A stretch of 64,000 nucleotides of DNA, taken from Gerris lacustris (taxonomy: Eukaryota; Arthropoda; Insecta; Hemiptera; Gerridae). Location: contig OX578279.1 in the NCBI GenBank assembly GCA_951217055.1, forward strand, positions 44,269,250 through 44,333,249. Direction: 5' to 3'. Made by a program: the position numbers and the translations under genes. Shown here in pieces: positions 33,704 to 50,401 of this stretch (position 1 is its first letter; the number at the start of each line of letters is the position of its first letter). The notes beneath the pieces were generated by a model. That model was not told the DNA's origin. It worked only from the letters and a program-made list of their open reading frames with translations, and searched no databases.

Positions 33704-34419
33704 GTACATTTTGTTATATTCGTATTAATTTTATTTATTTATTTCTAGTTGCTTCATTTTATTTCAGTTTTATGTTTTATTATTTAAATTATCTATTGCG
33801 TAAAATAAACAAAAATACCCTCATTATTTTATTTTTAACATTTATTTATTAGTTTTTATATAAATATAAATGCTATTATGTATATAAAACTATTATATTT
33901 TGTTAAATTAAAAAACAAAATTAATCTATATAAAAATGTGTATTTATTAATATATAACATTCTCACATATAAATTGATTAAACATTTGGAAAATGTAAAA
34001 AAAATATATTCTTGTATTTGTGTGACTAGGACGCTTTTCGAGCAGAGTACCCCTTTATTAGCCCATATCTTTCCTCTTTACTCTATGGCAGCTGATGGTA
34101 CTCTTGACGTTCTACTTGATGACCAACTTTTTGATTTTTTTTAAAATAAGAATTTTCTTCAATTATAAATATTGACTGCGTATAATTTAATAAATGAAAC
34201 TAAAAAATTTAATTTTTAAATTAATCTTTACTCAAAGAACAACAATTACTAATGGGACTTATTGTGTAAATCAACTTGGACTTAATTGTTTAAAAATAAA
34301 TAATGTTTATAGGTTAAAATATTTACCGATGCAGAGAGAATTAAATTTTACTATTTTAATAATAGGTAAATAATTATTATACTATTTTATTAAATATTAA
34401 AAAATGAACCGCAAATGTC
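33704..34419. other. AT-rich stretch, intron-like
   Basis: A short GC-richer block at 34020-34130 is open on the plus strand (FEQSTPLLAHIFPLYS...) but has no recognised family. It could be LINE-derived because an RT motif follows at 34430. Confidence 0.3.
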
Positions 34420-34429
34420 AATTTATTAA

Positions 34430-34480
34430 GAATAATATGGGCCCAAGAATGGCTCCTTGAGGAAATCCTATTTTTCATTT
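34430..34480 (-). pseudogene. LINE reverse-transcriptase motif remnant
   Basis: The minus strand reads G-F-P-Q-G-A-I-L-G-P-I-L-F, the RT motif G-x-P-Q-G-S-x-L-G-P-x-L-F of non-LTR retrotransposons. The flanks are too decayed to define the element or its clade. Confidence 0.55.
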
Positions 34481-39408
<4,928 letters not shown>

Positions 39409-39983
39409 GACTGCCAATTAGTGTGGCACACAGCTTCCTCGAATCCTATCATGTACTTTATTGTTATATTAACATTAACATTAACATTATTGTTCCTTGT
39501 GTAAAAAATATTAATATAGTTTTAGCGATCTTTAACACTTCATAGCGGTGTCGCTGTTGGTTTTACTTAAAAAATTGTATTTGAAAAAAATGTTTGTCTC
39601 ATTGAATAGATGAAGTTCAATTTTTTTCCTGACCTACAATTCCAATTTTAAATTTGAAGTTTACGTTTACGCGAGCGTTGCGTGTGAACGCTTGGATGGA
39701 TAACGTTGTCCAACAAACTTGTCCTGAGCATTGATAAAATGATCATTTCTACCAAATTTCATCAAAATCAATCGACATTTACTCAAGTTATCGTCACACG
39801 TTTCAGGATTCGAGGATACACAGACCGACAGATGGACAGACAGACAGACACGAGACCAAAAATTTTCCCTGTTGTCTGAAATGGATTTCTGTCTTGGAAT
39901 TTTTAAAATCGGAGACATAACATTTTTTTGTTCTCAAAAGTGAACACTATGCTTTTGTTACCTTCGGTAAGCTCAGAAGCAAA
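39409..39983 (-). repeat. Hairpin-ended 580-bp repeat, subfamily A
   Basis: Minus-oriented full copy: the tail (AGACTGCCAATTAGTGTGGC) is at the left and the hairpin head (CCTTCGGTAAGCTC) at the right, with a GACAGACAGACAGAC tract inside. Compare 52893-53472. Confidence 0.75.
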
Positions 39984-40318
39984 AACCGAATTAAGAAAAA
40001 CATAATCACATCATTATGAGGATTATTCAAGATTATAATGAAGCCAGTAGGGTACGATATAAAAAGTTACACAGTGATCCTCAGATCAAGCAAGATCATT
40101 TCACTTACATGTATTTATTTTAAATATACGTCCTTTGCTAATTTAATTTTTAATCTGTTCGTTTTTGTATAAATTTTAGAAAGGGGAAGTTCATACTTTT
40201 TAAGTATCTAAGTTTAGACTCTATATTTTATCTTCCCTCTTTAGATTTTCAAAATAATCTTCCTTGTTTTCTTTAATTTTTATGTAGCTAGGATTCATTT
40301 AAGGCCGGATAACGTCTT
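39984..40318. other. AT-rich stretch; would be 3' UTR of the exon at 40319 if that is real
   Basis: On the minus strand an AATAAA (top TTTATT at 40114-40119) lies about 200 bp beyond the candidate stop codon. Confidence 0.3.
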
Positions 40319-40381
40319 TTATAACAAATTCTGACGCTTGAAATCGCATCCTTCCTTGTCATTGCCTGTGCCAGTCAGAAC
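40319..40381 (-). CDS. Candidate short terminal exon, minus strand
   Basis: A strong acceptor on the minus strand (CAATTTCCTTTCTTTCAG, AG at top 40382-40383) is followed by 20 sense codons (V-L-T-G-T-G-N-D-K-E-G-C-D-F-K-R-Q-N-L-L) and TAA. Starts in phase 0. The surrounding sequence is GC-richer than average. No family recognised; could be the last exon of a gene running from higher coordinates. Confidence 0.4.
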   Translation of the reverse strand, partial: VLTGTGNDKEGCDFKRQNLL

Positions 40382-40818
40382 CTGAAAGAAAGGAAATTGA
40401 ACTAGTTATGCACTAGATTGAGCTGACAGTTAAGCTAGGGGTCGGGGGTCTTAAACGCCTCAGGACTCTATATCAGGAAATAAAGATGCTAGGGGAGGTT
40501 CATATATTGTACACCTACAACAATTGCTTGAAAATAATAACATATCTTTTGATAATTTACTTTTAACTTCATTAGGAGATGAAGTGGCCTTTACTGATTA
40601 AACCTTTTACGAATAATCAATAATGAACTTTAAATTAGTTTATTATTAATTTTTTATGCTAATGGATGGCTTAAGGTGTAATAAATAACCATTATTTTCT
40701 TTTTTCTGTCATGAGACGTTTCGACCCTTTATATGGTCATCAGAATTAATTTTTATTACTAAAATCACATTAAGATTCAATTAACATTGTCTTAATTTCC
40801 CATTTTAACACTTAATTA

Positions 40819-40915
40819 AACACAAACAAAGCATAATTAAAACATTGGTAACAATTACTAATTAACATTTAATTAATAATTGTTACCAATTTTTTTATTA
40901 TGCTTTGTTTGTGTT
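40819..40915. repeat. Short fold-back (97-bp hairpin)
   Basis: AACACAAACAAAGCATAAT and ATTATGCTTTGTTTGTGTT, continuing through TTGGTAACAATT / AATTGTTACCAA, form a near-perfect hairpin. Just upstream (40715-40743) is a GAAACGTC/CTGATGA phrase on the minus strand. Confidence 0.75.
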
Positions 40916-41945
40916 AATAATTACTAATTAAATAGAAAGGTGTTAATCTCAACGTTTTAAATTATTTTATTGCTAACCACTATAGTTTCGGTAGAGACTA
41001 TAATATTATTTTCTACCGCAATACGATAATTTCGTTTCGGTTAATTTGCCGGTTATTCACTCTTGAAGACATTGTATTTCTGGATAGTGTTTGATCTTAA
41101 ATATAAAATTCTATAATAATACCCTTTATTGCGTTGTAAAAATCTCAGAAATTGCTACAATCTAAAATCAATTATAAAACTAAAGATCATCTTAATAAAG
41201 TTAGAGACTGCCTGAAGAACTTGTTTGTCAAACGTGTATTGCGCTCTTTCAAATCATTCTTAATTGCTTAATAGATAATAAAGATTTAATGTTGGCTTTA
41301 AACACTGAGGGCTCTTGAAGGTCGGTTTATAATTCTTTTAAAATAATTGTTGTTAATTGATTGGTTCCCACTATATTATTGACTGCATTTTATTGGGCCG
41401 TTTAATTTCTTGACTGCAATAGTTAATTTTCATGCTAACAATTTGTTCATATTATTATGTTTTATTCTACCGAACTCTCATTTAATTGGAGTTATAGTCT
41501 CAAGTTTTTGAAATAATGTTTGCTTAAAATGAGTAAGCAAAACTGGTTAAATACGTCATAAGTTACTTAATATGTTACATTGGACCATTTGTCATATAAG
41601 CACTTTATTCCATTAGCAAATACATTTTGCTAAAATAGCATTTGATTAAATTTAACTCTAATTGAATTCCTTGTTATAATAATTCCTTATTTCCTAATAT
41701 AATATGTACAATTTCCTTGATTTTTTTAACCTATATTTTTTTCTGGTGTACATATTATTAATAAACTAGTTGTTATAATAGAATCTGCCGATCCATTTTA
41801 AAATTTACTCGTTACACCTAAGTGCAAAAAGGTATTAAACTTGAAGTGCAAAATGAGACACCAAGTTGTTAAATATGTATATACCTATATATTTTCAACT
41901 TTTTTTGATTATTTCAATTGTTTTTATGTTAACTGTGGACTGAAA
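40916..41945. other. AT-rich stretch, nothing supported
   Basis: Low-complexity A/T, no open frame or repeat boundary recognised. Confidence 0.4.
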
Positions 41946-42471
41946 CAGTGGCGTATCCAGGGGGCACAGGGGGCACGTGCCCCCCCCCCCCCCAGACGGG
42001 CCCAGACCCGATAGAGTAAAAAAAATAAAAAAAATATGCCGTATTTTTTTTTAATATGTACATATTTTTACATTCACCTCATATTCAATTTCACCTCAGA
42101 ACCCCCACCTCAGGTCATATTTTCAAAATTTGCCGGGGGAGGGCAAAATTAGCAAAATTTTACCCGGACCCCCCGCCATAGATCCCCCCCCCCCCAATAA
42201 TTAACTGCAGACGACGCCCATGACTTACAGTAAGATATTGTACTGCAGTATGCATCAGCATATCATTTTCTAACGAATACGTTCTATAACAGTTATTGTT
42301 ACTTGGGCGCGGAGATTTTTTTTTTTTGGAGGGGGGGGGGGGGGGGGGCAGCTGCTTTGTTGAATAAGTAGTTCCCTTTTCTTGTTTCCACTACGAATCC
42401 CCCCCCCCCCCCCCAATCTAAACTGACTTAGAATGTGCCCCCTCCAGACCTAGCCGCTGGATACGCCACTG
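41946..42471. mobile_element. hAT MITE
   Basis: Termini CAGTGGCGTATCCAG and CTGGATACGCCACTG are perfect inverted repeats. GACTGAAA at 41938-41945 and CACTGAAA at 42472-42479 match at 7 of 8 positions. Internal poly-C/poly-G runs; no coding. Confidence 0.85.
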
Positions 42472-43137
42472 CACTGAAATCATAACTTAACACAAAAGCA
42501 TGCTCGAAACCACCTTTAGTCTTCGCCAAGACTTATCGTTGTGTGGCGTCAAAAAAACGAGATCATTATCTCATTCTAAAGATGAGCTTTGATAAGGCTT
42601 TCTTATTTGATGTGTCCTCTAGGCCTAGGCTACTCTATTATATTAAAAATTAGTGATTTGTTAATTACAATTTTAATTTAGCTATTAAACACATCTTGTT
42701 GTTTGCTTTACATTGCTATGTAAACTGTTATTAGATTCAATTACAATAGAGACGGGTATTTCGTTCAAACATGCAGTTTTGTTTGGTAGCTTTTAAACTT
42801 GATTCCGACCAACACGAAGCGCTTAAATATCTTTTATTTGTTACGAAACTATAAAATGTCGAAATATCAAACAAATTATATTGTAACTCATACCAAATTT
42901 ACTTGGTTTTTAAAGTAGAATTGGCTTCGTTATTTAATTTTATTCATTGAACACACCCTTAACTACTCATTCCTTATATTAGTGTCACAGGTCCATGACC
43001 GGTATGGCTGTTAATTTTTTATTTCCTTATATTTAAGATAGATGATTGAACAGATTACATATGAGTAATGTTTCTTTTGTCAAGTTAGGAAACAAATTAA
43101 AATTTCGGTTTCTTTGGGCATTTTTTTTTTTTTTTTT
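42472..43137. other. AT-rich stretch, no gene
   Basis: Ends in a poly-T run (43122-43139). Nothing else recognised. Confidence 0.4.
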
Positions 43138-43323
43138 TTAATATGTTGATGGTGCATATTGTCCAGACTGTAAGTCTCCTATGAGATCACCGCCTCTCAA
43201 AAATCTGTTGTATTCAAGGCCGGGTCTGAATAGCTTGCTAAGTGCTGTTGGACAATAGCCCGCCTCATACCCTGTCCATTCCTGATGCCATGCCAAATAG
43301 ACCTTGTCTTCAATCACTAACTC
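43138..43323 (-). other. Unassigned open segment, possible exon or relic
   Basis: On the minus strand, 61 codons are open between TAG and TAA, with protein-like composition (E-L-V-I-E-D-K-V-Y-L-A-W-H-Q-E-W-T-G-Y) and higher GC than the flanks. No good polypyrimidine tract precedes it, so an exon is only weakly supported; it may be an old mobile-element fragment. Confidence 0.25.
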
Positions 43324-44698
43324 CTAATTGAACCTACTCCCATTGTGAATGTATTTAAAGAATTCACATCTCTTTTTTTCCGTCTAATTTTTTTTAATAT
43401 TTATTTTAATTTTCTCGTTATTTGTTTAATTTTACTCTTGCTTTTAGTATACCTACTCAAGATAGTGAGGGTTATTGCTATTTTTGTTTTTAAATCTATA
43501 ATTAGTATAATTTTTTCATATCTTACATATACCTTTATAAAATTAATATGTGCTTACCGTTTGATGCTTGCTGAATCTAAAGACTGTTGGACTGATTGTC
43601 ACTGGAGGAATTTTGTTTTTCTACATTCCTCTATGTACTCTGAGTTTGCCTTGACTCTAAGAGTTCTATTCCTCTGCTAATGATGTAACTAGCCGAAACA
43701 AGTTTTCCTTCAGATCCAGCAAATTGTGGATACGCACTTCTTCATTTATTTACTTATTAAATTAAATCTAACGATAATATCACTTACACACCTGTATATT
43801 TATATTAAATATAATTTTGTTGCCTTTTAGAAAATTAAAAGATTTCCTTTAGATTTTCCAATTACTATATTTTAAGGTTAGAAATTAAAATGAACTGCAG
43901 ATAACTCAAGAAAAAATTAAGTACTTTTATTTTTTTAAGTAATTAAGTAATTTTAAGGTACCTACTTTTAATTGTTGAAATCATTATTTTCGTAAGGTTT
44001 TTAAGTATTACACTGGGTCTTAAGGAATCGAGTATTATTTTTATCCCGTTTTATTTTTGTTTTTTTTGTAGGGTTTCTAAAATTTATACACACTGGATCT
44101 TTAGGTACAGATTTATCCAAAAATTGAATTGGATTATATTAGTGTTATGCGTTATCTCCTAATTGATTAACCAACCTAATACTTAACTCAATCATCTAAT
44201 CATCGTATTTATCACAGTGATTACCACTTTCGACCTCCTAAATTGGTTTACTAACGATGATTAATCAAAAAGGTTGAAACCAGTGAAAATTGAATATATT
44301 GTCTTTGTACTTATAATACCTAGTAAACTAAAATTACTAATTTTATAGGAGAGGTAGAACATGTTTTTTTTTTTTTGTTTTTTTGAAGTTATGATAATAA
44401 TTATATTTTTTCTGCATGTACTATAAATCCACTTGACTTTGTTAAATTAATTTTATTTTACAGTATGATCAAGTATGGGTTACGAAAAAAAAAAAAAAAA
44501 AAAAAAAAAAATACGATTATTACAAAAAAATATACATTCTAGGAAAACGGATTAATGGATTCACTATGGTTACACAATATATATACAAGCGTTTATAAGT
44601 TCTTCATTATTAATAGTAGCAATTGAAAATAAAAAAATAAAAAAGCTATTTTGTTGGTTACAAGGTATTATAAGTAATGCTACGATACATATATGCTA
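43324..44698. other. AT-rich stretch
   Basis: A plus-strand frame at 43345-43680 has low-complexity composition. A good acceptor shape (TTTTCCTTCAG) at 43706-43716 is not followed by a clear exon. Poly-A run at 44486-44510. Confidence 0.3.
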
Positions 44699-45076
44699 TT
44701 ACGCTTTGATACTTAAGTGATCATTTGAATACCCTGATTTGTATTCCCTATGAATTAGCACTTCAATATTTCGGTTGAAAGAGATAATTCCCGAAGAAAT
44801 AAGGACAAGAGGATCAGGATAATTTGAATTGTTCACCAACATAGCAAGGTTCACTCTTTGTCGTAGACGGATGACCACTGGTAAATGCCAGACTGCAAAG
44901 GAACTTTTTCGAACCTTTTCGACATTAAGATCCTTTAAAATGAAATTATAATGACCTGCACATCTGGGTTCAATTCTAAAGAAGAATGAATCGATGGCGG
45001 GCAACCAACTGGCTATTTGTAAAGGTTGTCCAATGAAAACCTCCTTACAATAGTAAGGTCCACCAATTTTTAATGA
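44699..45076 (-). CDS. Candidate 125-residue terminal exon, minus strand
   Basis: The minus-strand acceptor TTTTTATAGTTTTTTCCAG (AG at top 45077-45078) is followed directly, in phase 0, by 125 open codons to TAA at 44699-44701. The translation is protein-like throughout, e.g. SLKIGGPYYCKEVFIGQPLQ near the start and RLRQRVNLAMLVNNSNYPDP in the middle, with Cys at two places in the first third. The frame is open a little further upstream, with no Met, to a TGA near 45110, so a decayed mobile-element or viral-like ORF is an alternative. No family recognised. Confidence 0.4.
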   Translation of the reverse strand, partial: SLKIGGPYYCKEVFIGQPLQIASWLPAIDSFFFRIEPRCAGHYNFILKDLNVEKVRKSSFAVWHLPVVIRLRQRVNLAMLVNNSNYPDPLVLISSGIISFNRNIEVLIHREYKSGYSNDHLSIKA

Positions 45077-45078
45077 CT

Positions 45079-46755
45079 GGAAAAAACTATAAAAATCGAA
45101 AGGAATTAATTGACCAATTCATTATATAAGTTATAATACATTTTTTAATTTATCATTATTTTACTCTAATCTCATAATTGTTAGCATTTAAATGTACATT
45201 CTGCATTTTGAGATTAAACTTAAGTACATACTTCCCTTGTAATGTCATAGTTGTCCAAAGATTCTTGGAACTAATTTGTATAATAATATTTTTATGTATT
45301 TAATTATTGTAATTGAAATGGAAACCGAATATCCTTGGTTAAGACGAAGTCGTACGGAAGGAAGCTGGTATAAGGCGGCAATGACCCTGATCCCCCTGTA
45401 CATAAGAGACACTAACTCTCACTGTAAATATCAACACGCCCACGTTACCTTATGTAATTTGCATGCCGTTTACTCTAATATAAACTCTCAACTTCCCCCA
45501 CACATCTCGTCTTGTCCTGTACTTCTACCGCATTATCTAATCTTTATATTACATCTTTTTTTATCATCCAGGCTCTGCCTTTTCTTTCAACCTGGCTCAA
45601 AAGTGGTCGTCCTTTATAACATTTCGGCTCGGTGCCAGCTGCCAAAAATCTAAGAAATTGAATCATGCTCGTTGGAACGTTATAAAAATTAATTATGACA
45701 TTTTATTTATACTCTCTTGGTCAATAATATTTAGATGATATCTGTCACTAGTATTTTACCTTATTAAAATTTGTTTTATTACTCCAGTTTGACTGGCGCC
45801 TGTGAACTGTCATCTACCACAGTTAGATAATTAGATGATCTATAAATCTTTCTTCAGAATAGTTACTTCCCTTTAATTGTTTACGGAACATTCCATGTAC
45901 TAAAATACGAGTATATCATATACTTGATTATAAATTATTTCCTTGGTATGTCAAGTTGCTTTATTTACTGTGCGGGTATCAATGTATTTATCAGAATATA
46001 CTTTGATACATGAATAATTCTTTGTATAAATAGAGTATTGTTAGTGGCAATATTTAATAATAATTTACCTATGGCTAGTAAATATTCCTTTTCGAGGGAC
46101 GTATTGTGTGTGTTATGTCAATTAGATAATCTTTTAGGTTGTATTGTATAAAAGCTGGTATTTATAGGACCTGGTAAATTTATTAGAGCAGATTATTTTA
46201 TATAAGCTCGTATGTATTTGTGCAGGATGACCTGGTAGGTTTTTCTTACATTCTTATGTTTAATATTATTTGTTCCATATTGTACATAATTAAATACATT
46301 GATGTATAAAAAAAGGTGATTGAGACAAAATACTTCGTCAACTGGATAATATTGCTGGAATCCCGTGATTTTCTTTATATTTTTTTATTATTTGATGTGT
46401 TTAAAAATTACCATTAATTAACTTAAATCTATATGCCACAGAGTATTCTAAGTCTTTCCCCCTTATTTTCTTATACCCCCTCCCCTTGGATCACATCTAA
46501 TGTCTTAAAATCTCAAATTATTAATTGACTCCGTCAACTGGAGAAGTATTTTTAAATGTTAACTTTCGGCAAAAGCAGGTATTTTCCTTCTGTATCCCTT
46601 CAACGTGTCTTTGCTGGGTTGAAATTGTATGCTTACATAATTAAGATGTGTCCTTTTTTGCCGAGTATTATTTTCCTAACTTTAGAAGAACAGTCTGGGC
46701 TCAATTCCGCTTCTTTTTTACTTAGTCCCTATTTCCCCTTAGGGTTCAAATTTTA

Positions 46756-46788
<33 letters not shown>

Positions 46789-46975
46789 AACCAAGAAAAT
46801 AAAAAAAAAAAAAAAAAATCATTCTCAACAGATATCATAATAAAAATGACAGCCATATTAAATCAAGATGGATTCTTCAACCGACCGTATAACATTAAAT
46901 TTTATGATTTTTGAGATTTTCATGTCTTGGCTATGGCACATAAACACGAAACTTTACACGGCTTTACACATGTAA
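45079..46975. other. AT-rich stretch with one unassigned frame and homopolymers
   Basis: 45276-45653 is open for 125 codons on the plus strand but has no motif and a hydrophobic low-complexity end. Poly-A at 46758-46787 and 46800-46818. Confidence 0.3.
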
Positions 46976-47489
46976 GGCCCAATGCACACAGAAGAGGCGA
47001 GAGGCAAAGGCGCGGCGCGAGCGAGGTGCAGGTGCGGCGTGGAACAGGCGTGTGTAAACGGTCCAATGCACACAGAAGAGGCGAGAGGCGGAGGCGCGGC
47101 GCGGGCGAGGTGTGCAGGAGGCACGCTTCTTCAAAATGAGTGAAGAGGTGAGGAAGAGGCGTCGAGGAGGCGAGAAAGCGGCGCCTGCTCTGTGTGCATT
47201 GGGCTATATGTTTACATGGAGGAGGCGTGTTTCACGCCGCGCCTGCACCTCGCCCGCGCCGCGCCTCCGCCTCTCGCCTTCTCTGTGTGCATTGGGCTAT
47301 ATGTTTACATGGAGCAGGCGTGTTTCACGCCGCGCCTGCACCTTGCCCGCGCCGCGCCTCTGCCTCTCGCCTGCTCTGTGTGCATTGGGCCATATGTTTA
47401 TATGGAGCAGGCGTGTTTCACGCCGCGCCTGCACCTCGCCCGCGCCGCGCCGCGCCTCCGCCTCTCGCCTCTTCTGTGTGCATTGGGCC
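46976..47489. mobile_element. GC-rich PIF/Harbinger-type MITE with amplified ends
   Basis: Ends GGCCCAATGCACACAGAAG and its inverse CTTCTGTGTGCATTGGGCC; TAA on both sides (46973-46975, 47490-47492), the 3-bp TWA duplication of PIF/Harbinger elements. The left end is present twice (period about 84 bp) and the right end is repeated at 93-bp spacing (47188, 47281, 47374, then the terminus). GC and CpG content are far above the surroundings. Because 93 is a multiple of three, several frames stay open and give repeated protein-like strings, which I regard as non-coding. Confidence 0.85.
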
Positions 47490-48820
47490 TAACAAGGAGT
47501 TAGGAGGATGTAGGAGGTGTGCATTGTTTTAAAAATTGAAGTTAAATTGTTGTTCTTTGTAAGTATTGTCAGTGGGAATTCTTTAATTTGTTTTGTTTAA
47601 ATAACTTTACCAAGTGGATGTCTAATTTTAAACCAACCCCTTCCACTGTAACGAGAAGCTATTATTTCCTTTAAAACCCCATTAGCGTTATAAATAGTTG
47701 AAATATTTGGCCCAAACACATCTTAAACACAAAGCTGCCTTAGTTCTAGGACATTTTCAATATTTTGATCAATGATCTAAAGCTTGTAATAGTCGTGTAA
47801 TACTTGACACAATTTCTAACTGTTCCTTTCCTTTTAAAAATATAAAATAATGTTAATAAAATGTCTTTGAAGATGTTGACGAATGGAAGCTGCCAAAGCA
47901 TTGATTGATTGGTTTTGTCTTTAACTTAAAGTATTGAGTGTGAAATATTCTAGAACTTATATGTGTGTGTATGTGTATTTACATATATATATATAATATT
48001 TTACAGTTATATCCCGAGAACAATAAGATTTAAAGTTGAGTTCATAAACTTGTTGACAGTTTAAATGTTTTTATTTTTATCCTATCCACCTTTCACTTAC
48101 TCTTTCCCCTCTCTTATATTCTGTCATATCTTCTCGTTTACTACAATTAAAATATCTTTTCAGAACGAGGGTCGAACCGATTATACCGTATGAATGTTTT
48201 GACTAGGGAACAAATTATTAATAATTACCTCTTTTTTTAAAAAAAATATATCTGCTTGGGTGGTAGGCAGGTAGAGTCCAGACCGCTGATTATCCTTGTC
48301 CTACTAAAAAACCGCTCTCAGATCCATAGCACACAATTGACCCTTACTTCAAGCTATTTTTTTATCTTATGAATATAAATTAAGGGTTAATTTGTACTCG
48401 TAGTTCGATTCTTACAGTCAGGGAGTTTTTCTTAAGATTCATTATTTTTTTGTAATAGTTTTGTTTTTCGTCTTTCTTTTTTTTTATTTTAAATATAAAT
48501 TACTATTAATATTGTTAGCAATAATGATAAAAAAAATTACTTGATGTAACATGGTTTTATCTTTTTAAATCTCTACTAGCATGTTTAGTGAATTTAAAGA
48601 CGAATGTGAAAGACTATTACAAATCTTAAAACATTTAATTGTGCAATACAATTATTTTTAACTCGAGACAAATGTGGTAATAACCACTGTATTCCCCAAT
48701 AATATTTACAATTTCATAATCTTTTCCCACTTGTCATACTAAATCAAATGAAATTTAATCAATTTTAAAAGTAATAAAATTTTAACAAATAATTCTTATA
48801 CCTTAAAGTCCAAATTTTAT
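47490..48820. other. AT-rich stretch, nothing supported
   Basis: No gene or element recognised; short (TG)n/(TA)n tract near 47960-48000. Confidence 0.4.
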
Positions 48821-48824
48821 TCAT

Positions 48825-48960
48825 AGGATCATGGAAACCACCTTGTCCACTATAATGGACGGGACAATGCTGATCTCCATCGGTCTTTTTGGAACGAAGT
48901 TCCTTATGGCACGTTCTGGAGCCCGGGAGTGAATCCGAAAAAAACGACCAAAATCACCGT
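48825..48960. repeat. Diverged half of the 52308 fold-back family
   Basis: AGGATCATGGAAACCACCTTGTCC and following bases parallel 52674-52740 (one arm). The missing remainder may be at 49900-50060 (AAGCTATGTCCCCCGGACGAAC), so the copy appears to be split by the next repeat. Confidence 0.5.
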
Positions 48961-49400
48961 TACGAAATCTATGACGATAAGTTGAGTAAAAGATCATCGA
49001 GTTAGTTGAAATTTGGTACACATGTTCATTTTACCAATGCCCAGGCTGAGTTCGTTGGAAATCGTTATCCGCCCAAGCGTTCACGCGCAACGCTCGCGTA
49101 AATTTGAGCTTCAAAAAGACGGGGAAAAATGTTATTAAGGAAGCCTGTTCCTTGACTTGTTTTGTTTATTTTTGTTATATGTCAAAATGTCACTTGGTTT
49201 TGTAAATATAGAAAATATAATCACGGTCTTGTTAAAAGTAAAATTGATCTTTGCTGACGCTTATTTCAATATATTAGGTAGGTATATTATTATAATACTG
49301 CGTACTTAATCCAAAAAAAAATTCTAACTTCATCTATTTATTGAGACAAACAACTTTTTTAAATATTTTGTTTTAGTAAAACGAACACCGACACTGCTAT
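48961..49400 (+). repeat. Partial hairpin-ended repeat, subfamily A
   Basis: Contains GAAATTTGGTACACATGTTC, CCAATGCCCAGGCTGAGTTC and CGACACTGCTATGAAGTG in the order seen in 52893-53472; the head hairpin is absent. Confidence 0.6.
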
Positions 49401-50342
49401 GAAGTGATAAAGATCGCTAAATTTATGAAAGTGGACCCAAACGTTTAAAATAAAGAAAACAACTTTCTTACCGATATCTTCCGTTCTAACGTATAACGAT
49501 TTTAATAAAACTTCTTACACATTGTCTAAAGTACATTTGAAACAGGCATGTAAAATTTCAACCGGATACAAGCAGAAGCTTTAGAGTAGGGAAGAGATAT
49601 ATTTTATAATATTTTAATTTAATAGGCACGGTAGGTAGAAAACAGTCCTATTTTAATCCAACATCCTTTAACAAACATACTCTTTAACTATAAACTTTTT
49701 TCTTATATTCAATATATATTTATAGTAAAGTAAGACGCTTGCTTTATTAATACAAATAATGATTTTCTTTTAATTTAGGTACAAACAGTTCGTTACTTTT
49801 AATTTTATCTCTTTTCTAACTCCGCCATATATTTAGCAATGTATACGTACTTAGCAGTGTGATTTTATAATTTATATTTAATGAAAAATGTAAGGGACTT
49901 CGTTCCTATCGGGTGTCCCGCGACACCACACGTATTTTTTTTAACTGGTTTATGGGTATAAGCTATGTCCCCCGGACGAACTTTACCTACCAATTATTCT
50001 TGAAGGCCACCAAAAAATACGCAATATTTTAATCTTAGTTAGGCACTTTTGTGCTTGTTACCTTTAAACTATTAAATCATTAGTATAAAGGAGATTTTAA
50101 CGTTTTTCTAAGATTATGGAGTTTTTCCCAGTCATTGTATTTTCTAAATAACCCATATGTTTTATAATTATTCCTTCATTGATAAATTTATACGTTGCAA
50201 GGTCCCCTGAGTCCAAAAAAGTGGTTTTAACCTATATGTCGATGTTCCGAGAAAATCTAGTTACCGAGATATTGATATGATTATAATAAATATGATTTTG
50301 CTGAAAATTGAAAACAAAATCTTAACCATCACTAGTTGAACA

Positions 50343-50343
<1 letters not shown>
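49401..50343. repeat. AT-rich DNA with repeat fragments
   Basis: 49900-50060 matches the fold-back family of 52308-52863. 50190-50240 (CCCCTGAGTCCAAAAAAGTGG) matches the 14080-14670 family. No gene. Confidence 0.45.

Positions 50344-50398
<55 letters not shown>
50344..50398. repeat. (TA)n microsatellite
   Basis: Uninterrupted TA run. Confidence 0.95.

Positions 50399-50401
<3 letters not shown>

Noticed and set aside
40715..40743. CTGATGA...GAAACGTC phrase on the minus strand, hammerhead-like
   Set aside because: Stem II does not pair properly with the core and stem I partners do not match; it is more likely a retroelement tail.
45276..45653. 125-codon plus-strand frame
   Set aside because: No motif, mixed composition, and no splice or promoter signals; left as unassigned.
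46976..47489. CRISPR-like array
   Set aside because: Repeats are contiguous, without unique spacers, and belong to a eukaryotic MITE.
47112..47532. Three overlapping open frames with repeated peptide units
   Set aside because: They arise from the 93-bp repeat of a Harbinger-type MITE; all frames stay open because the unit length is a multiple of three.
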